A program made the position numbers and the translations under genes. Below, one piece after another: positions 35,093 through 47,314 of a stretch of DNA of 64,000 nucleotides (the stretch's first letter is position 1; each line of letters begins with the position of its first letter). The stretch comes from Mya arenaria. Taxonomy: Eukaryota; Mollusca; Bivalvia; Myida; Myidae. The stretch is from assembly GCF_026914265.1 (NCBI RefSeq), contig NC_069133.1, positions 9,059,937 to 9,123,936 of the forward strand, in the 5' to 3' direction. The notes beneath the pieces are model-generated. The model had not been told where the DNA came from. It was given only the letters and a program-made list of their open reading frames with translations, and did not search any database.

Positions 35093-38000
35093 ATGCCGAA
35101 GTGTCCAACTTGTGCAAAGGAAGTTTATTTTGGTGAGTTGAAATGTTTTCTTTTTAAGTAAACTTGTGCAGTCATCATAAGTTATGATTATTAATAGAAT
35201 GATACATATAGCTGTTAAAGTATTAATTGATATTCTGCATCCTTTCTCGAGATAGGTTATAAACTAATCAGTATAGTAATCAGTTTAAGGATGTTTCGTT
35301 GACGGGAAGATCAACTTACTTTTCGTATGATTTGTATATTATAATATAATTTTATCATATAAATAAATCAGTTCTCTATATTCATATAAACTCATTCATG
35401 CATCGGATTCTGATCAAGACTGCGTGCAATATGAAGTGACTCACGCTTAACGGGCGGGACGTTGTTCACATATCTTTATAAGTGGTGTGATATATGGCAT
35501 TGAATTATGTGCGGTTTTAGGTAAATTGTTGATATGCATAGACATCAGGAAGCATTTATCTTCCTTTTCTGTTCGTTTTGTCATGTTGCATGGTAGGTTT
35601 GGCTGACTCCTTCCCCCTTCGAGCTGGTTTCACTGACCCTTCCCCCTTCGAGCTGGTTTCACTGACCCCTCCCCCTTCCAGATAGTTTTATTGACCCATA
35701 CCCCCTTTCAGCTGGTTTCACTAACCACTTCCAGCTGATTTTACTGACGTCTTCCCCCTTCCAGCTAGTTTCACTGACCCCTTCTCCTACCAATTTGGTT
35801 TACTAACCAGAATCCCTCTTCAAGATGGTTTGACTTCCCCCTTCCTTTCCTCAGATTTGTTGACTGACGTTGTTTAAACAATTAGTTTCACCCCTCCCCT
35901 TCTAATGTGTTTGACTGATCACCTCCCTCTTCCAATTGGATTATCTAGCCCAGTTTTTCTTCCAATTTGTTTGACTGAGCCTTTTGATCTTCCAGTTCGT
36001 GTAGCTGACCCTCCTTCTAACTAGTTTGACTGACCCGTTACCCCTTCTATTTAGTATGGCTGACCCACTCCCCCTTCTATTTAGTGTGGCTCACCCACTC
36101 TCCCTTCTATTTAGTGTGGCTCACCCACTCCCCCTTCTATTTAGTGTGGCTCACCCACTCCCCCTTCTATTTAGTATGGCTGACCCACACCCCTTTCTAT
36201 TTAGTGTGGCTCACCCACTCCCCCTTCTATTTAGTGTGGCTCACCCATTCCCCCTTCTATTTAGTGTGGCTGACCCACTCCCCCTTCTATTTAGTGTGGA
36301 TGACTCCTTCCCTCTTTGAGTTGCATTGACTGACTTCTCCCCTTTCAAAGTGCTTTGACTGATCCCTACCCCTGAATGTTCGTTAAACTGACTCTCTCCC
36401 CTCCTTTGAATTGGTTAGACTGCCCCCCCCCCCCCCCACACACACACCTCCCGCCTTCCTGATTTCATATTCGCCCCTTCCCTTCTACTGCCCTTGAACC
36501 GATGATTACGATTTACGACTTAAACCTTTGTAAGCTTAACACTTGCAAATGTTGAAAATAAGCGGTGGTAAAAGTAATCTCAACTGAACCGTAATATTTA
36601 TCAAATGGAAAGTTGACGGGTTGTGGGGCCTTACATAATGTTTGTAAAACGGTATTCAGTTTAATATGTACTTTTATTCAAGTCGATTCATAATTTATGA
36701 AATTACTTTCGAATAAAATATTTTTGTTTTCTAATTAAATTAAACATAATTTACAAAAAATAGATTTTATTATTGTAATTTTAAATTAAACAGAATTTAC
36801 AAAGTAAGATTTTATACAAAAACTAGTTTGAGATGAGCGTATAAAACACACGACTATATTGCACGAGTGAGCATGTTTAATGAATAAGGAAGCGAACAGT
36901 TCGTCTGAATATTTGCGTCGAGGACATTAAAAATATTTATTTTAACGTTGTCATCAACGATGCATTTTATTGCCCACTGTATATTTTTTAAATAGTTTTG
37001 CAGGATTGTCATAAACTGTTATGTTCGAAGATCATATTTTTTCATTTGATGATTAAAGTCCATTGCCGGTTATACATAATAATGCATTAATAAAAAATGG
37101 CATCAACCTAAATATTGCCCGTTTAACATGGCCTGAAACCAGGAATGAGAGAACTATCGCACGCTTGTAAATTTAGTTCTTCGCTGGACAATTGCATAAC
37201 AAATAACAGGACGTGCCTTGAAATGGGTGTATATGGCCTCGGAAATGATTTTAAGTGGAATCTTAAGGTGCTTCAGGTGTGAATTCTCCACACTCAAACT
37301 GAATTTTCAGGATTTCTAGGATTGAGAATTTTGGTCCGTCATCAGCCCTGTAATTCATCCCTGTTATTATCAATTCCACCTACGCGTAGTGCATTTATTA
37401 AGCAGCTACGCCTTCTCTAAAATGTTTAAACTTGTTATCAGCAGGTGGATTAACCACTTCAATTTGTTCTAGCGATATGTCATTAAATTTTTGAAAAATA
37501 CAGCATTTGGGATGACAAAATGAAACTTATCTTTGTCATAAAATATGGGTTTACTATTGCTGCTCCGTATGGTAAGTGGTTATCAAGGCTGTGCTGAACT
37601 ACTCTGGGACAATATATATAATAGTTATTTAACCAATTACTGGTCTGTGGCCTTATTCAGTTTTGTTTATTTGAGTTATTCAAGGTTTGCCCGCGCCCAT
37701 TGGCTGCATTATGGCTTGACTCCGCCGTGATCATGGCATCACGACTTAAATTGTGTTTAAATGCCATAAGTGACATGAGATAGAACCCAGACATTGGAGG
37801 ACTTGAAGAAACAGAATGAGATAGAAGAGATCCGGGTGCGATACCCTAGCTCTTTGCGAAGAGACCTCTTGGTTCTTTAACATGCTCGGTGTAAAGAAAG
37901 ATACATGGGATACAAGTTTCCTGGATTGAACCAGTACTGCGTACACCGCTTTTCCAGGCACTACCCTTTAAATGCCGAGCGCCAGGCAAGGGAGCTTCTT

Positions 38001-40596
38001 GTACCAACTTTTAACGTCTATCGGTATGACGCGGCCTGGGATCGAACCCACGACATCCCGCTCCGTAGGCGGAAAACTTAACCACAGAGACGGCCGTATT
38101 CAATAGCCATCTTAGATTTTAGATTATAATCCCAGTGTTTTGATCGGCCTGTATATTTAGCTGACCAATAGGCTGAGTGGAATCACTGAGGCATGTCTAA
38201 GGATATGGATAAGATCAATTTTGAACACTGGCCCTATGTCTTCCACATTACAAGTGCATTTCTAAACATCTTTACCAGTCTCAATCGTAACCGTCTACCC
38301 AATCGGAACACCTCGGCCACTTTCCACCAAAAACAACCTCTGGTGTATATGGATGGCTTACAATGTCAAATATTGTTGTTGTTTTTTTTAATTTAACTAC
38401 GCTGCAAGTAGATCGCGTAGTCATTTCAACCAGTTGAACCTGACTTTACTTTTAATGAATATATTGAAACAAATTTGAACTTAGGACACCACAATTGATT
38501 AATAGCATTATTATTATTATTTTTAAGAACTGCTTCTGGTGATATACTGGCAATACATTAACAAAAACATATTTATGGGAATAATAAACACATTACTTAT
38601 GTGTATGTTTTCACTTCTTTAGCGGAGAAGGTGACGTCAATTGGCAAGGAATGGCACCGAGGATGTCTCAAATGTAAGAAGTGCGGCAAGACTCTGGCAT
38701 CCGGCTCACACGCGGAGGTATACAAAGAATCAGGCACTATTTTATTTTTTTGCCCTGTGTATTCAATTGAAAACATTTGTTGTTTAAATTCCGCCCCTTT
38801 AACAAAGATGTCAAGTGGACGGCGGTGTCCATGGGTCTGTCGAAATCTCACCCGATGTTTAAAGTCCCATATATGCCCATAAACGCCCCCTCCTACAGTT
38901 TGTCGAACATTTATAAACATACATTTCCAAAGTCCAACTATTACAAATTCCATGGTATTTTTCAATTCATTATTCCTTGAAATCATTTGTAATTATTAAG
39001 AAAAATAATCTCTACGATGTTACCAAATCTGCACTTGTGATCGTACCTGATCCTACCTAATCCTACATGACCGTAACTGATCGTCCATGATCGTAACTGT
39101 TCGTACCTGATCGTAACTGTTCGTACATGACCGCACCTGTCGTAACTGATCGTAACTGATCGTAACTGTTCGTAAATGATCGTACCTGATCGTAACTGAT
39201 CGTACCTGATTGTATCTGATCAGAGGCCGTATTCTAGAATCAAGATTTAAGTTCGTTTTAAGAGTATAATCCGAGTGTTTTGATTGGACTGTAAACTCAA
39301 TTGACCAATACACTGAAAACACCGAAACACTGAGACTCATTTAGGCATCGGTGACTTCAATTAGGTCATATAAGATAACTCACAATAGAACAGATCTCAA
39401 ATGTTTGGTAAACTGCCGTTTTTATTTCTTAAAGCGCCAGTTACAATGAAGGAACGCTTCTAGCCACAAGACATCAATTTTCAGAAGTAAATATCTTAAC
39501 TGCGATCTGCTCTTTTGTCAGCAGTCTTATATCACTGGTTTCCAGACATTTACGCAATAATTGGCTCGTTCCAAGACAAATAATAAAAATCTGTGGGAGT
39601 GCAGCTTTAAGGTAACGGCCAAAATCGTTTATTGAAACTGGCTGTTGTCGAATACAAAAAGAACGTTGCTTTAATTGTCATGATTTGTCATTGCCCAAAA
39701 TGTGTGTTCATTATTTAACTCCACTGCTCTACCTCTTTCAGAAAGATGGGATACCATACTGCCATAAGCCGTGCTACGCCGCATTGTTTGGCCCAGGAGG
39801 TAAGTTAATCCAGGGGAACAATCGGAATAACTCCGGCATCACCGCCATATTTAAGCCAGGGGTGGTTTCGGTCATAGTAATTAAGTAATGGTTAAAGATT
39901 GTTAGCATGTACTTCGCTGTCGCTAAACCTTTTATTTTGTGTAAGTACATACTTACAATCTGAATTTATTTTAGTAGTCTACATTATATTGTGTAAACTA
40001 CCCACTAAATGGGCCAGCCACTGTTTATATATACCGATTCACCTGATTAAAATCAATAACAGCTGACTGCTGATTCACTGAAATAAATGTATAGGAAAAC
40101 TTGAGATATACGAAATTATTATTGGACAAAATATAACGGTGACCACTTATATGTAAAAGGTATGATTAAGACTGATATAAATTCTTTACATTGTATTCTT
40201 TAAGCTAAATTTAGCCTAAACAATGGCAAACTGTTCTTCGCTCGTAAGCATTATTGTTACTATAATCTTCGCGTGACCGTTTCCTAATGTTGCCTATAAT
40301 TTGTAGCCCAACCAAGTTGTTTATCAATATTATATGTTGAAATATTAGCCATATCTTTTGCATATACAATAACGTTTGATAAAACTAATGTTATTCTTAG
40401 TTATATATTGATCAGAGTCACATTTCATTATCCTATACAAAGAACATACTCTTTCTTGTGAAATTTCCCTAAAGAATGTGTTATTATTGATATATGTCTC
40501 TCATGTCGATGATTATTATTCTCGAGGTATTATGTTCTAGTTGCCATTGTGTTTCCAGGTTACGGCCATGGAGGTACGGAAAGTCACAAGTATTAG
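35093..40596 (+). CDS. CRIP1: Cysteine-rich protein 1 (single LIM domain), four exons
   Basis: The exons are 35093-35132, 38623-38717, 39742-39799 and 40559-40596, with GT-AG junctions in phases 1, 0 and 1. They give 76 residues, the usual length for CRIP1. The product starts [13 protein letters not shown], continues [11 protein letters not shown] and [15 protein letters not shown], and ends in a [10 protein letters not shown] tail. The C-x2-C, H-x3-C/C-x2-C and C-x3-C positions form one LIM domain that should bind two zinc ions. CRIP proteins are small cytoplasmic and nuclear zinc-binding adaptors. Intron 1 is 3.5 kb and holds a degenerate 30-bp repeat and a SINE. Intron 2 carries a decamer repeat and half of a palindromic MITE. 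A possible AATAAA signal is at about 40934. Confidence 0.95.
35600..36310. repeat. 30-bp minisatellite in CRIP1 intron 1
   Basis: From about 36050 to 36300 eight near-identical units read GTGTGGCTCACCCACTCC then CCCTTCTATTTA. To the left (35600-36050) similar but strongly diverged units share CTGACCC..TCCCCCTTC. The array is pyrimidine-rich on this strand. The unit is a multiple of three, so repeat-encoded frames appear, but they are intronic. Confidence 0.9.
36311..37654. other. CRIP1 intron 1, no recognised feature
   Basis: It contains a poly-C run followed by CA repeats near 36422-36448. Nothing else is recognised. Confidence 0.5.
37655..38097 (-). mobile_element. Full-length tRNA-derived SINE in CRIP1 intron 1
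   Basis: Reading the minus strand, a tRNA-like head begins near 38097. It has an A box around TGTGGTTAAG, an anticodon region CTACGGA and a B box GGGTTCGATCCC (about 38037-38050). A body with CAAGAAGCTCCCTTGCCTGG follows, then GAGCATGTTAAAGAACC. The 3' domain reads GTCAAGCCATAATGCAGCC and AATGGGCGCGGGC, and ends in an AT-rich tail near 37660. The 3' domain recurs at 41800-41905 and 51334-51416. Confidence 0.75.
38093..38200. repeat. Dispersed repeat shared with 39231-39350
   Basis: GGCCGTATTCAATA, AGATTATAATCC, GTGTTTTGAT and CTGACCAATA words recur in the same order at 39231-39350 in the next intron. No class is assigned. Confidence 0.55.
39040..39222. repeat. Decamer repeat TGATCGTAAC in CRIP1 intron 2
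   Basis: About 18 units of a 10-base motif with CGTACC/CGTAAC variants; one or two units have gained or lost a base. Confidence 0.85.
39231..39350. repeat. Dispersed repeat, second copy
   Basis: Partner of 38093-38200 in the same orientation, beginning GGCCGTATTCTAGAATC. Confidence 0.5.
39425..39611. mobile_element. Half copy of palindromic MITE family B
   Basis: It shares GTCAGCAGTCTTATATCACT, GGCTCGTTCCAAGACAAA and the terminal GAGTGCAGCTTTAA with the full copy at 43697-44077. The left arm is missing. Confidence 0.7.
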
Positions 40597-41499
40597 CGGG
40601 CGTTGACACGTACTACGCCATTTACCATGGTTACAGTTGGAGCATAATTAGCTATCTAATAATTGGGACCAAAAAGCATAAACCAAGCTGATATACGCCT
40701 TTGATCATCACTTAATATATAGTTGGAAAACATGCCATGAAAAAAATACGTATATACTTGTATTCGTGCAGTTTGAGTTTGCAGATTTATAAATGTACAT
40801 TGATATTTCAAAGCCATATATCCACGGAAATAGTTTCAACACTGATCTAAAATTTTAATTAAGGCATTACGGTTTGGTATGATGGCATTTTTTTATCAGA
40901 TTGTATACATTAAACGGAATATTTACTCGTATGAATAAAAAATGAAACGGTTGTTTATTGTCAATTGTATTTATCTTTCTAAACTGACAAAAAACAAGAA
41001 ACATTGTATTTTGTATAGACCGCATGTGAGGAACAGGAGGGGGCGGGGGTGGGGTGAAGGTATTTGGTTCCACTCACAAGGATGACCGGTATCTGTCACG
41101 TAAAACTCTCCGACTAATAATGTGTAAGCTATAGCAAGGGTAAATCTGGACGCTCTTCCATATGAAGTGGTATATACATGATCTGATCCGCTATAACCAC
41201 GGTAGATAAAACAACAACAACCAGGATACGACATATAGACTATCTGCAATAATGCTTACCCGTACCGTACAAGAGAGAACCAACATACATGTAGTTAAAT
41301 GTGTGTACATATACACATAATATGACCAGAGGCACGAAAAAAAAAACGTTAACAAGAGAAATAAAACAAAAACAAATTTGGTTAGTTTACTGATAAGATC
41401 ACATGTGCATTAACGTGAGCTCAAACTTTTCAATTTATCTTCGGGTAGTACGGGTGCAAGTTTATTTATACTCGTAGGCGGGCAAGGACCATTCGGTGA
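40597..41499. other. CRIP1 3' flank, no gene seen
   Basis: A short G-rich run lies at about 41036-41056. No coding segment is supported. Confidence 0.45.
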
Positions 41500-41750
41500 G
41501 TTCTCCAAATAAAAGAGTTTGTCATGTTAGGTTTTTGGAGCATAGTGCACAGACAGAATGTTACCCCGGTTAGAGCGTTCCTGGTTCTGTTAACGTGCAC
41601 CAGTGTATAGAACTGTCATACAGGACCCCCAATTAACGTCCCTCCCGGAAAACGATTATTGTCTTAATTAGTGATGCGGCGGGGAATCGAACCAGCGACC
41701 CCTGGGGATTGACAAAAAAGTGTGTCACCACTTGCCCACGGATCCGCCAC
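41500..41750 (-). mobile_element. tRNA-Leu-like SINE fragment
   Basis: On the minus strand the head reads GTGGGCAAGTGGT (A box, about 41729-41741) and GGTCGCTGGTTCGATTCC (B box, about 41683-41700), with a long variable region as in tRNA-Leu. The body follows toward lower coordinates with GCACGTTAACAGAACC. Confidence 0.65.
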
Positions 41751-41789
41751 GAAGGGTAGTCTCTATGTGGCGTTTAAATACACGATTAG

Positions 41790-41905
41790 TCGTGATGGGA
41801 CACACGGTGGGGCCAAGCCACAATGCAGCCAATGGGCGCGGACCGACCTTTTTAAAATGTAAAACAACACCAACAACAATACCACCAACAACAACAATGA
41901 CAATG
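41790..41905 (+). mobile_element. SINE 3' domain fragment
   Basis: GGCCAAGCCACAATGCAGCC, AATGGGCGCGGAC and a (CAA)n-like tail match the 3' domain of the SINE at 37655-38097, in the opposite orientation. Confidence 0.65.
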
Positions 41906-42711
41906 GTAGGTGTGGCAGCGTTTGCAGGAATTGTGAGTATGTGGATACGTACATATTTATAAAATGAATGTATAATCTTTAAATGAGTACTAGATGATTG
42001 GAACTGATACTTCCGCTCAGCCCGTTGTGAACTGTTGTATGTTTGTAGAGGCGTCATTATATGGTTCACTTTCAGGACAATTTGATTATCGTGAATGTAT
42101 TTCCTGATTAAATAAACAAACAGTTGGATGTCGGATCACATGTATAAACGAAACTTCGTCACTATCGGTCAACACGTAAAACATTGTTTACACTATGTTA
42201 ACACGTTTATAGTGACTGCAGTTTCGACCAAATATTGATACAAATTGGTCAAAATAGTTTTCCTAAAATGATTATTTAGGTCAAATGTATATAACGCATT
42301 ATATTGGTCAAAAACTAGGTCATAGGGTTAACATATTGAAATACTCCCTTATAGTTATGGAGGTCACACTTGGTCAGGTACTGATGAACAGGTAGTCACC
42401 ATGCCTGACTCTAAGACTGCATTAGAAAAGGTATGAAACGTCAAATCATAGAACTATTTGTTGATGACAGGCGAATGATAAAGACCATCACAGTCCTCTT
42501 CCGTCATGGCATTGTTAATAGTGTTTGTCCAAATGATTTCGTCATGTGTGGCTCATTCATAACAATAACCAGCCGGATTGAATTTTATCCTCAAAATTAT
42601 TTACTATTTAGTCCAACAATACATTTTATGTACTTACGGACCTATGACATAAATAAATAAAATCAATACCATGAACATGAACATTTTTTATAGAAGTTGT
42701 GACAATGTTCT
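41906..42711. other. Intergenic, no gene seen
   Basis: Nothing supported. A tiny ATG-to-GT open segment at about 42403-42430 is too short to call an exon. Confidence 0.45.
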
Positions 42712-42890
42712 TGTGAGTTTGGTTTGTGGTCACCATGCCGGACAAGTGGGTTTCCTCCGGGTACTCCTTTTCCCCCCACAACACCAGACCTAACTCTGGC
42801 GTAACATCGTGCCAGCGAGAGTGATTAATATAATGTTGTAATAACTTGTTTTATAATCGTTGTTAAATAAAGAAGTTTAGACTAAACAAT
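42712..42890 (+). mobile_element. SINE-like repeat with conserved core, copy 2
   Basis: Partner of 19722-19890, with the same GAGTTTGGTTTGTGGTCACC start and AAATAAAGAAGTTT end. Confidence 0.55.
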
Positions 42891-43696
42891 GTTCTCAAAA
42901 CGTTCTTTCTAGCTTCCCATGTTGAGTTCTTTAGTCAAATGCACGTTACAAAGGGAGGCAATTTGATATCTATCTGACTATCAAGTGTCTATGTAGGGAT
43001 TGACGATCGTGGACGCACGTTGACGTACGTTTAAGGCTGTTTGACGATAATGTTATACGCCGCTGATTAATTTCCCTATACATTTCAATGCAAAAAAATG
43101 CAACACTTTAAACAGATTGAACAAATGCCATTGAAAGCGTTTATGCCGACCATGTAATTTCGTTGTAATTAAGTTTAAAACAATAAATCAAAGCGTTTAA
43201 TGTTTAAATGGCCTTCGGCCTGCTAGGATTTCTGAGTTTAGTCATGCAATTGTAAAACAAATTTACATCACTTATAAAGATAGAATATTCATGTTCATGA
43301 ATTCCTTCGCAATGTCAGGCTTCTTACGCAAAATTCATTGGGATCGATTTACATAATCATACACTATTTATTCCCTGTATGTATGGATGAATCTTAACAT
43401 TGCGCTCACCCTATGCCATTCGAGGACAAAATGAACAGTTTTATGCTTTATAAATATGCAAACTGCTCAAAACTCCGGGATGAAATTACTGAGACAATCT
43501 AAGAAATCTCCACACGCTTTCCGTTCCAATCAGTATTACATGACTATTTCACAAATTGTAGCAGGTCGAAAGCACGTCGACGCTTTAAGCGCTTTGTTTT
43601 TAAATGTAAAAGTGTAACATATGCATTTGCAGACGCATTTTCATTATGAATTATACAGAAGGCATCCTGAACCACATCCTGATAGTAAGCGTTTAG
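42891..43696. other. Intergenic, no gene seen
   Basis: No supported feature. Confidence 0.4.
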
Positions 43697-44077
43697 TTAA
43701 AGCAGTCTCACAGCTGCACTTTCACAGATTTACCGTTTTATCAAAAAAAAATGTCTTCGACCGTTTTGTCAACTTTTTTTAAATTTATTTTTTGTCTTGG
43801 AATGAGCCAATTTCTGAGTAAATATCTGCAAACCAGTGATAAAAGATTGCTGAGAATAGACCACATTGCAGGTATCTCATGTTTTATGCCTAAACACGTT
43901 ACTAACGGTTTAAGAAAAATGCATACAACTTCAATTTTATAAATTAAGTATGAAAATCTGCGATCTGATTTTTGTCAGCAGTCTAATATCACTGGTTTCC
44001 AGGCTTTTTCGTATGAATTGGCTCGTCCGAATACAAAAAGTTGTCAAAACGTTTAATCTGTGAGAGTGCAGCTTTAA
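43697..44077. mobile_element. Palindromic MITE family B, full copy
   Basis: The left end is TTAAAGCAG...GCAC..TCACAG and the right end CTGTGAGAGTGCAGCTTTAA. The interior is an imperfect palindrome: AAACCAGTGATA..AGATTGCTGA on the left answers GTCAGCAGTCTAATATCACT on the right, and GAGCCAATT answers AATTGGCTCG. A transcript would fold into a long hairpin. Partial copies lie at 39425-39611 and 61070-61345. Confidence 0.75.
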
Positions 44078-44475
44078 AACGTACCAGAATAGTTGAATAT
44101 CAGTACCAGACGAAAATTATCCGGTAAAACATGTCACGTATTGATCTATGGATAGTTTAACAAGACAATATTTCCCACTTTAATCCCGTAATCCAATTAG
44201 ACGAACTATCATAACAATCAAATCGGGTAGCCGGACAGCCTTTTATGATACCGGCATAAGATCTTACCGTCCTTGTGAAACAAGACGCAGTGGAATTATG
44301 TTCCCATAATCCGTTTACACTTTTATAATTACAACCCAATTAGATACGCGAAAGGTTTATTATGATTAGTCCATTTTAGAAATTACTGTCAAATAGTATG
44401 AAATAGTATAGATAGATATAGTAGGTTTTTCATCGCTCTGTCAGCGTGGGAATAGCCTGTCAACATTCTATTTTT

Positions 44476-44815
44476 AAGCACCGGGGGCTTTGGAAAGATT
44501 ATTTAGTGTAGCACAATCTATAGTCAAGTCAATTATTTTATTTTAGCACCGGGCTATGGAAATATTATTTAGTTTAACATAACCTATGGTCATGTCATTA
44601 ATTCTATTTTTAGCACCAGGGCTATGGAAATATTATTTAGTGTAGAATAACCCGTAGTCAAGTCAATTATTCTAATTTTAACACACGGGGGGGGGGGGGG
44701 GGGCTATGGAAAGATAATTTAGTGTAACATAACCTATATCCAAGTCAATTAATCTATTTTAGCATCGGGGGCTTTGGAAAGATTATTTAGTGTAGCATAA
44801 CCTATAGCCAAGTCA
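44476..44815. repeat. Tandem repeat of about 68 bp, five units
   Basis: Each unit contains AGCACCGGGGGC, TGGAAAGATTATTTAGTGTA and CCTATAGTCAAGTCAATTA. The third-to-fourth boundary carries a long poly-G run. Confidence 0.85.
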
Positions 44816-45471
44816 GTCACTAATCGTATGTTCAGTGTTCCTACTCAACTCTTTCGGCTCAGAATCTACAGATCCGAGTTACCCGTGCTGTTATCACTAA
44901 AATGATATTAGATACTTATAAGCCGTTATTAATGCAATTTTATCAATGCAATTTAAAATCTTTATTAAACTTGGTCTTATATTTATGACACACAATGGAG
45001 AAGTCGGAGCACTCGACGCTACCAAGCTAATCTCCTGCTTACCCATTAAATGTCCAAATGAAAAGCTCATTTCAATATGGTAGATAAACTATGAAACCTT
45101 TGCTTTCTAACATATTAGACTTAAATTAGCCAAATTGTTCTTAATGGAGCACCCCAAACCCCTTTAACATTTGTATAGCTTTTTCGGAGGTCGGGGACAC
45201 AAGCCTCCAAGGTGTGTGCTTAAAATGCGCCATCTCTAACGTCAAAGCCTGGATACGTCTCTGGTTTTAACAAGTTTTAAAAGTGCATTCTACTATGGAT
45301 CATTTTGAAAACCTTGGTCAATATCAAGTTGAAAATGATTCTCGAACAAAACTTATACCTATGGAATGCTCTTAAAAAGTAAAACATGTATCATGCCATG
45401 AAACTATGTAGTAAAAAAATAGTCGAGATGAGTATGTTCGTGATATTGGGCCCAGACCTAGGCAGAACATA

Positions 45472-45790
45472 TGCACCAGTCAATTGTAACCACGCCCACC
45501 CACCCCCTACAGGTCCGGGGGTATACCGGGGATAGCCGGGGAAATGGGCCGTGTTTTACCTTTCAGGCGGCTCCGCAGTGCCGGGTGAATCTGGTGGTTT
45601 TGTCTTTGCGCAAAATATAGCGGGGAATCGGCCTTACCTAGGGTCCCTTGGGTGCGGGGGCATTTGGCGGGGATATAACCATCAATTCGTCCCCGCAGGA
45701 CGGGGATTTTACCCGGGGTTGGCTGGACCGTAAGTCAAAGTCCCCGCTATTCCCCGCACCTGGGGGGCGTGGTTGCACTTGACTGGTGCA
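45472..45790. mobile_element. MITE family A, copy 2 (opposite orientation)
   Basis: The ends TGCACCAGTCAATTG and GACTGGTGCA, and an interior that is the reverse complement of copies 1 and 3, identify it. Flanks are ATA and TTA, so the duplication is imperfect. The internal open frame is not a gene. Confidence 0.85.
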
Positions 45791-47314
45791 TTATTTTGTC
45801 TTAAATTTATTGTGAAGCCGCGCCCTGATTAAAAAAGGAAGTATATTGCATAAAAAATAAACCAAAGTTAATACAATCTGGGCGTAGGTCCCATGTCAAT
45901 TCGTCTATTACTATGTACTATACTATTCGGTTTGCCTGAGGCTATACTACACTAAATAATTAGTCATGCAGTAATTATGAACTCGGTCATTTGACATTTC
46001 TACCCGCCGGATACATGTATTCACAACTTAAAACTGAGAGTATCAATTAGATACGCAAAAATTACAGCATATTGAATATAAACATAACATAAATGTTATG
46101 TTATGTTAAAGAATATAAACATATTGACTTCAAATTAGAAATACGATTGTTTAACGCAGGACTAGTAAGAGTTAATTGTTAATTACAACGATGTTCGAGA
46201 GTATCAAGTGACTGACTTCATGATGAAGTGTGTAAAACAAGGTAACTTGTACAAGAAGTAATCGCATGACTGACTAAAAAAAGGATATACCACATGAATT
46301 GTGAAATGTAAGCAGTGATTAGAAATGAAAAACCGCTTCTCCCACCTTAGCGGTTTGTACATAATCGATTAGAAGTTTCATACCTTTCGCCCTGCTGTTT
46401 CTGCCTAGGATATTATTTTGCTTTGCAATACACCTTATTCATATAAAGCGTGATACATTGAAAGTACAAGAAATAGATACATGTATATATCACGAAATAG
46501 TTCTTTAATTGATCCACAGTGAAGTGCTTTTTCAGGATGTGTTTTAAGTGAAGTGGTGAACTATTAAACCGAAACATGGTCATACAGTATTCATGTTGAT
46601 CAGAGGAGCTAATACAATATCGATACAGGGATACTATTGTATTACTCTAAACAGATTGTTAAAGCTTGGATGGTAAAAGTTGTAGGGTTGTAATCTGATA
46701 AGCACATGTTTTGTTGACTTGGGACATAAACTGTGTGTTTATGACTAATCTAAACAACCTGTGGAGTCGTTTTATTAAGGTACTTGAATGTGATGGATTC
46801 GTCTAAACGTCCGCCTGGTGTCCATTGAATTTTAAAGACATCATTTATTCTTCCTTGTGTTTGTTTGTTTGTTATAAATAAATCAGTAAAGAAGAGGATT
46901 AAAACTAGTTTTCTGCCTGGTATTCAATAGCCTGATTTGAGGAGCAGGAAGGTTAAGTGGTGTTGACATTCATTAGTGGAGGATGTCTTAATAAATAAAC
47001 AATACCGATATAGTTCTGCAGTATTGAAATATTGAACAGCCAGGGAAGTATAAAAAGTGTATATCGTGACTTTGTTAAACGGACTACGGAACAAAATCGA
47101 TCGATAGCAAACACTTCAAACTGGAACGAAGGAAATCGTGTTTGAATAAATGTGTACACGTCGAAGTGAATTATATACTGTCACAGTTTTATTTCAATGG
47201 AATATGGTTTGAAGAAGAGTTGATTCGTGAATTGTGGTGATTCGACAGTGGTTGATTCAGAATCTCGTCACGTGTGCATGGTCAGCTAGGATAATACATC
47301 ACACATTAATAACC
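45791..47314. other. Upstream region of the tetraspanin gene
   Basis: It should contain the promoter and 5' UTR of the tetraspanin gene. No clear TATA box or upstream coding segment was recognised. A small AACATAAC/GTTATGTT palindrome lies at about 46081-46107. Confidence 0.4.

Noticed and set aside
36026-36329. Repetitive open frames of about 80-97 residues
   Set aside because: Products of the 30-bp intronic minisatellite in CRIP1 intron 1.
42403-42430. Possible tiny first exon (ATG to a GT donor)
   Set aside because: Nine or ten codons without any identifiable downstream exon or family.
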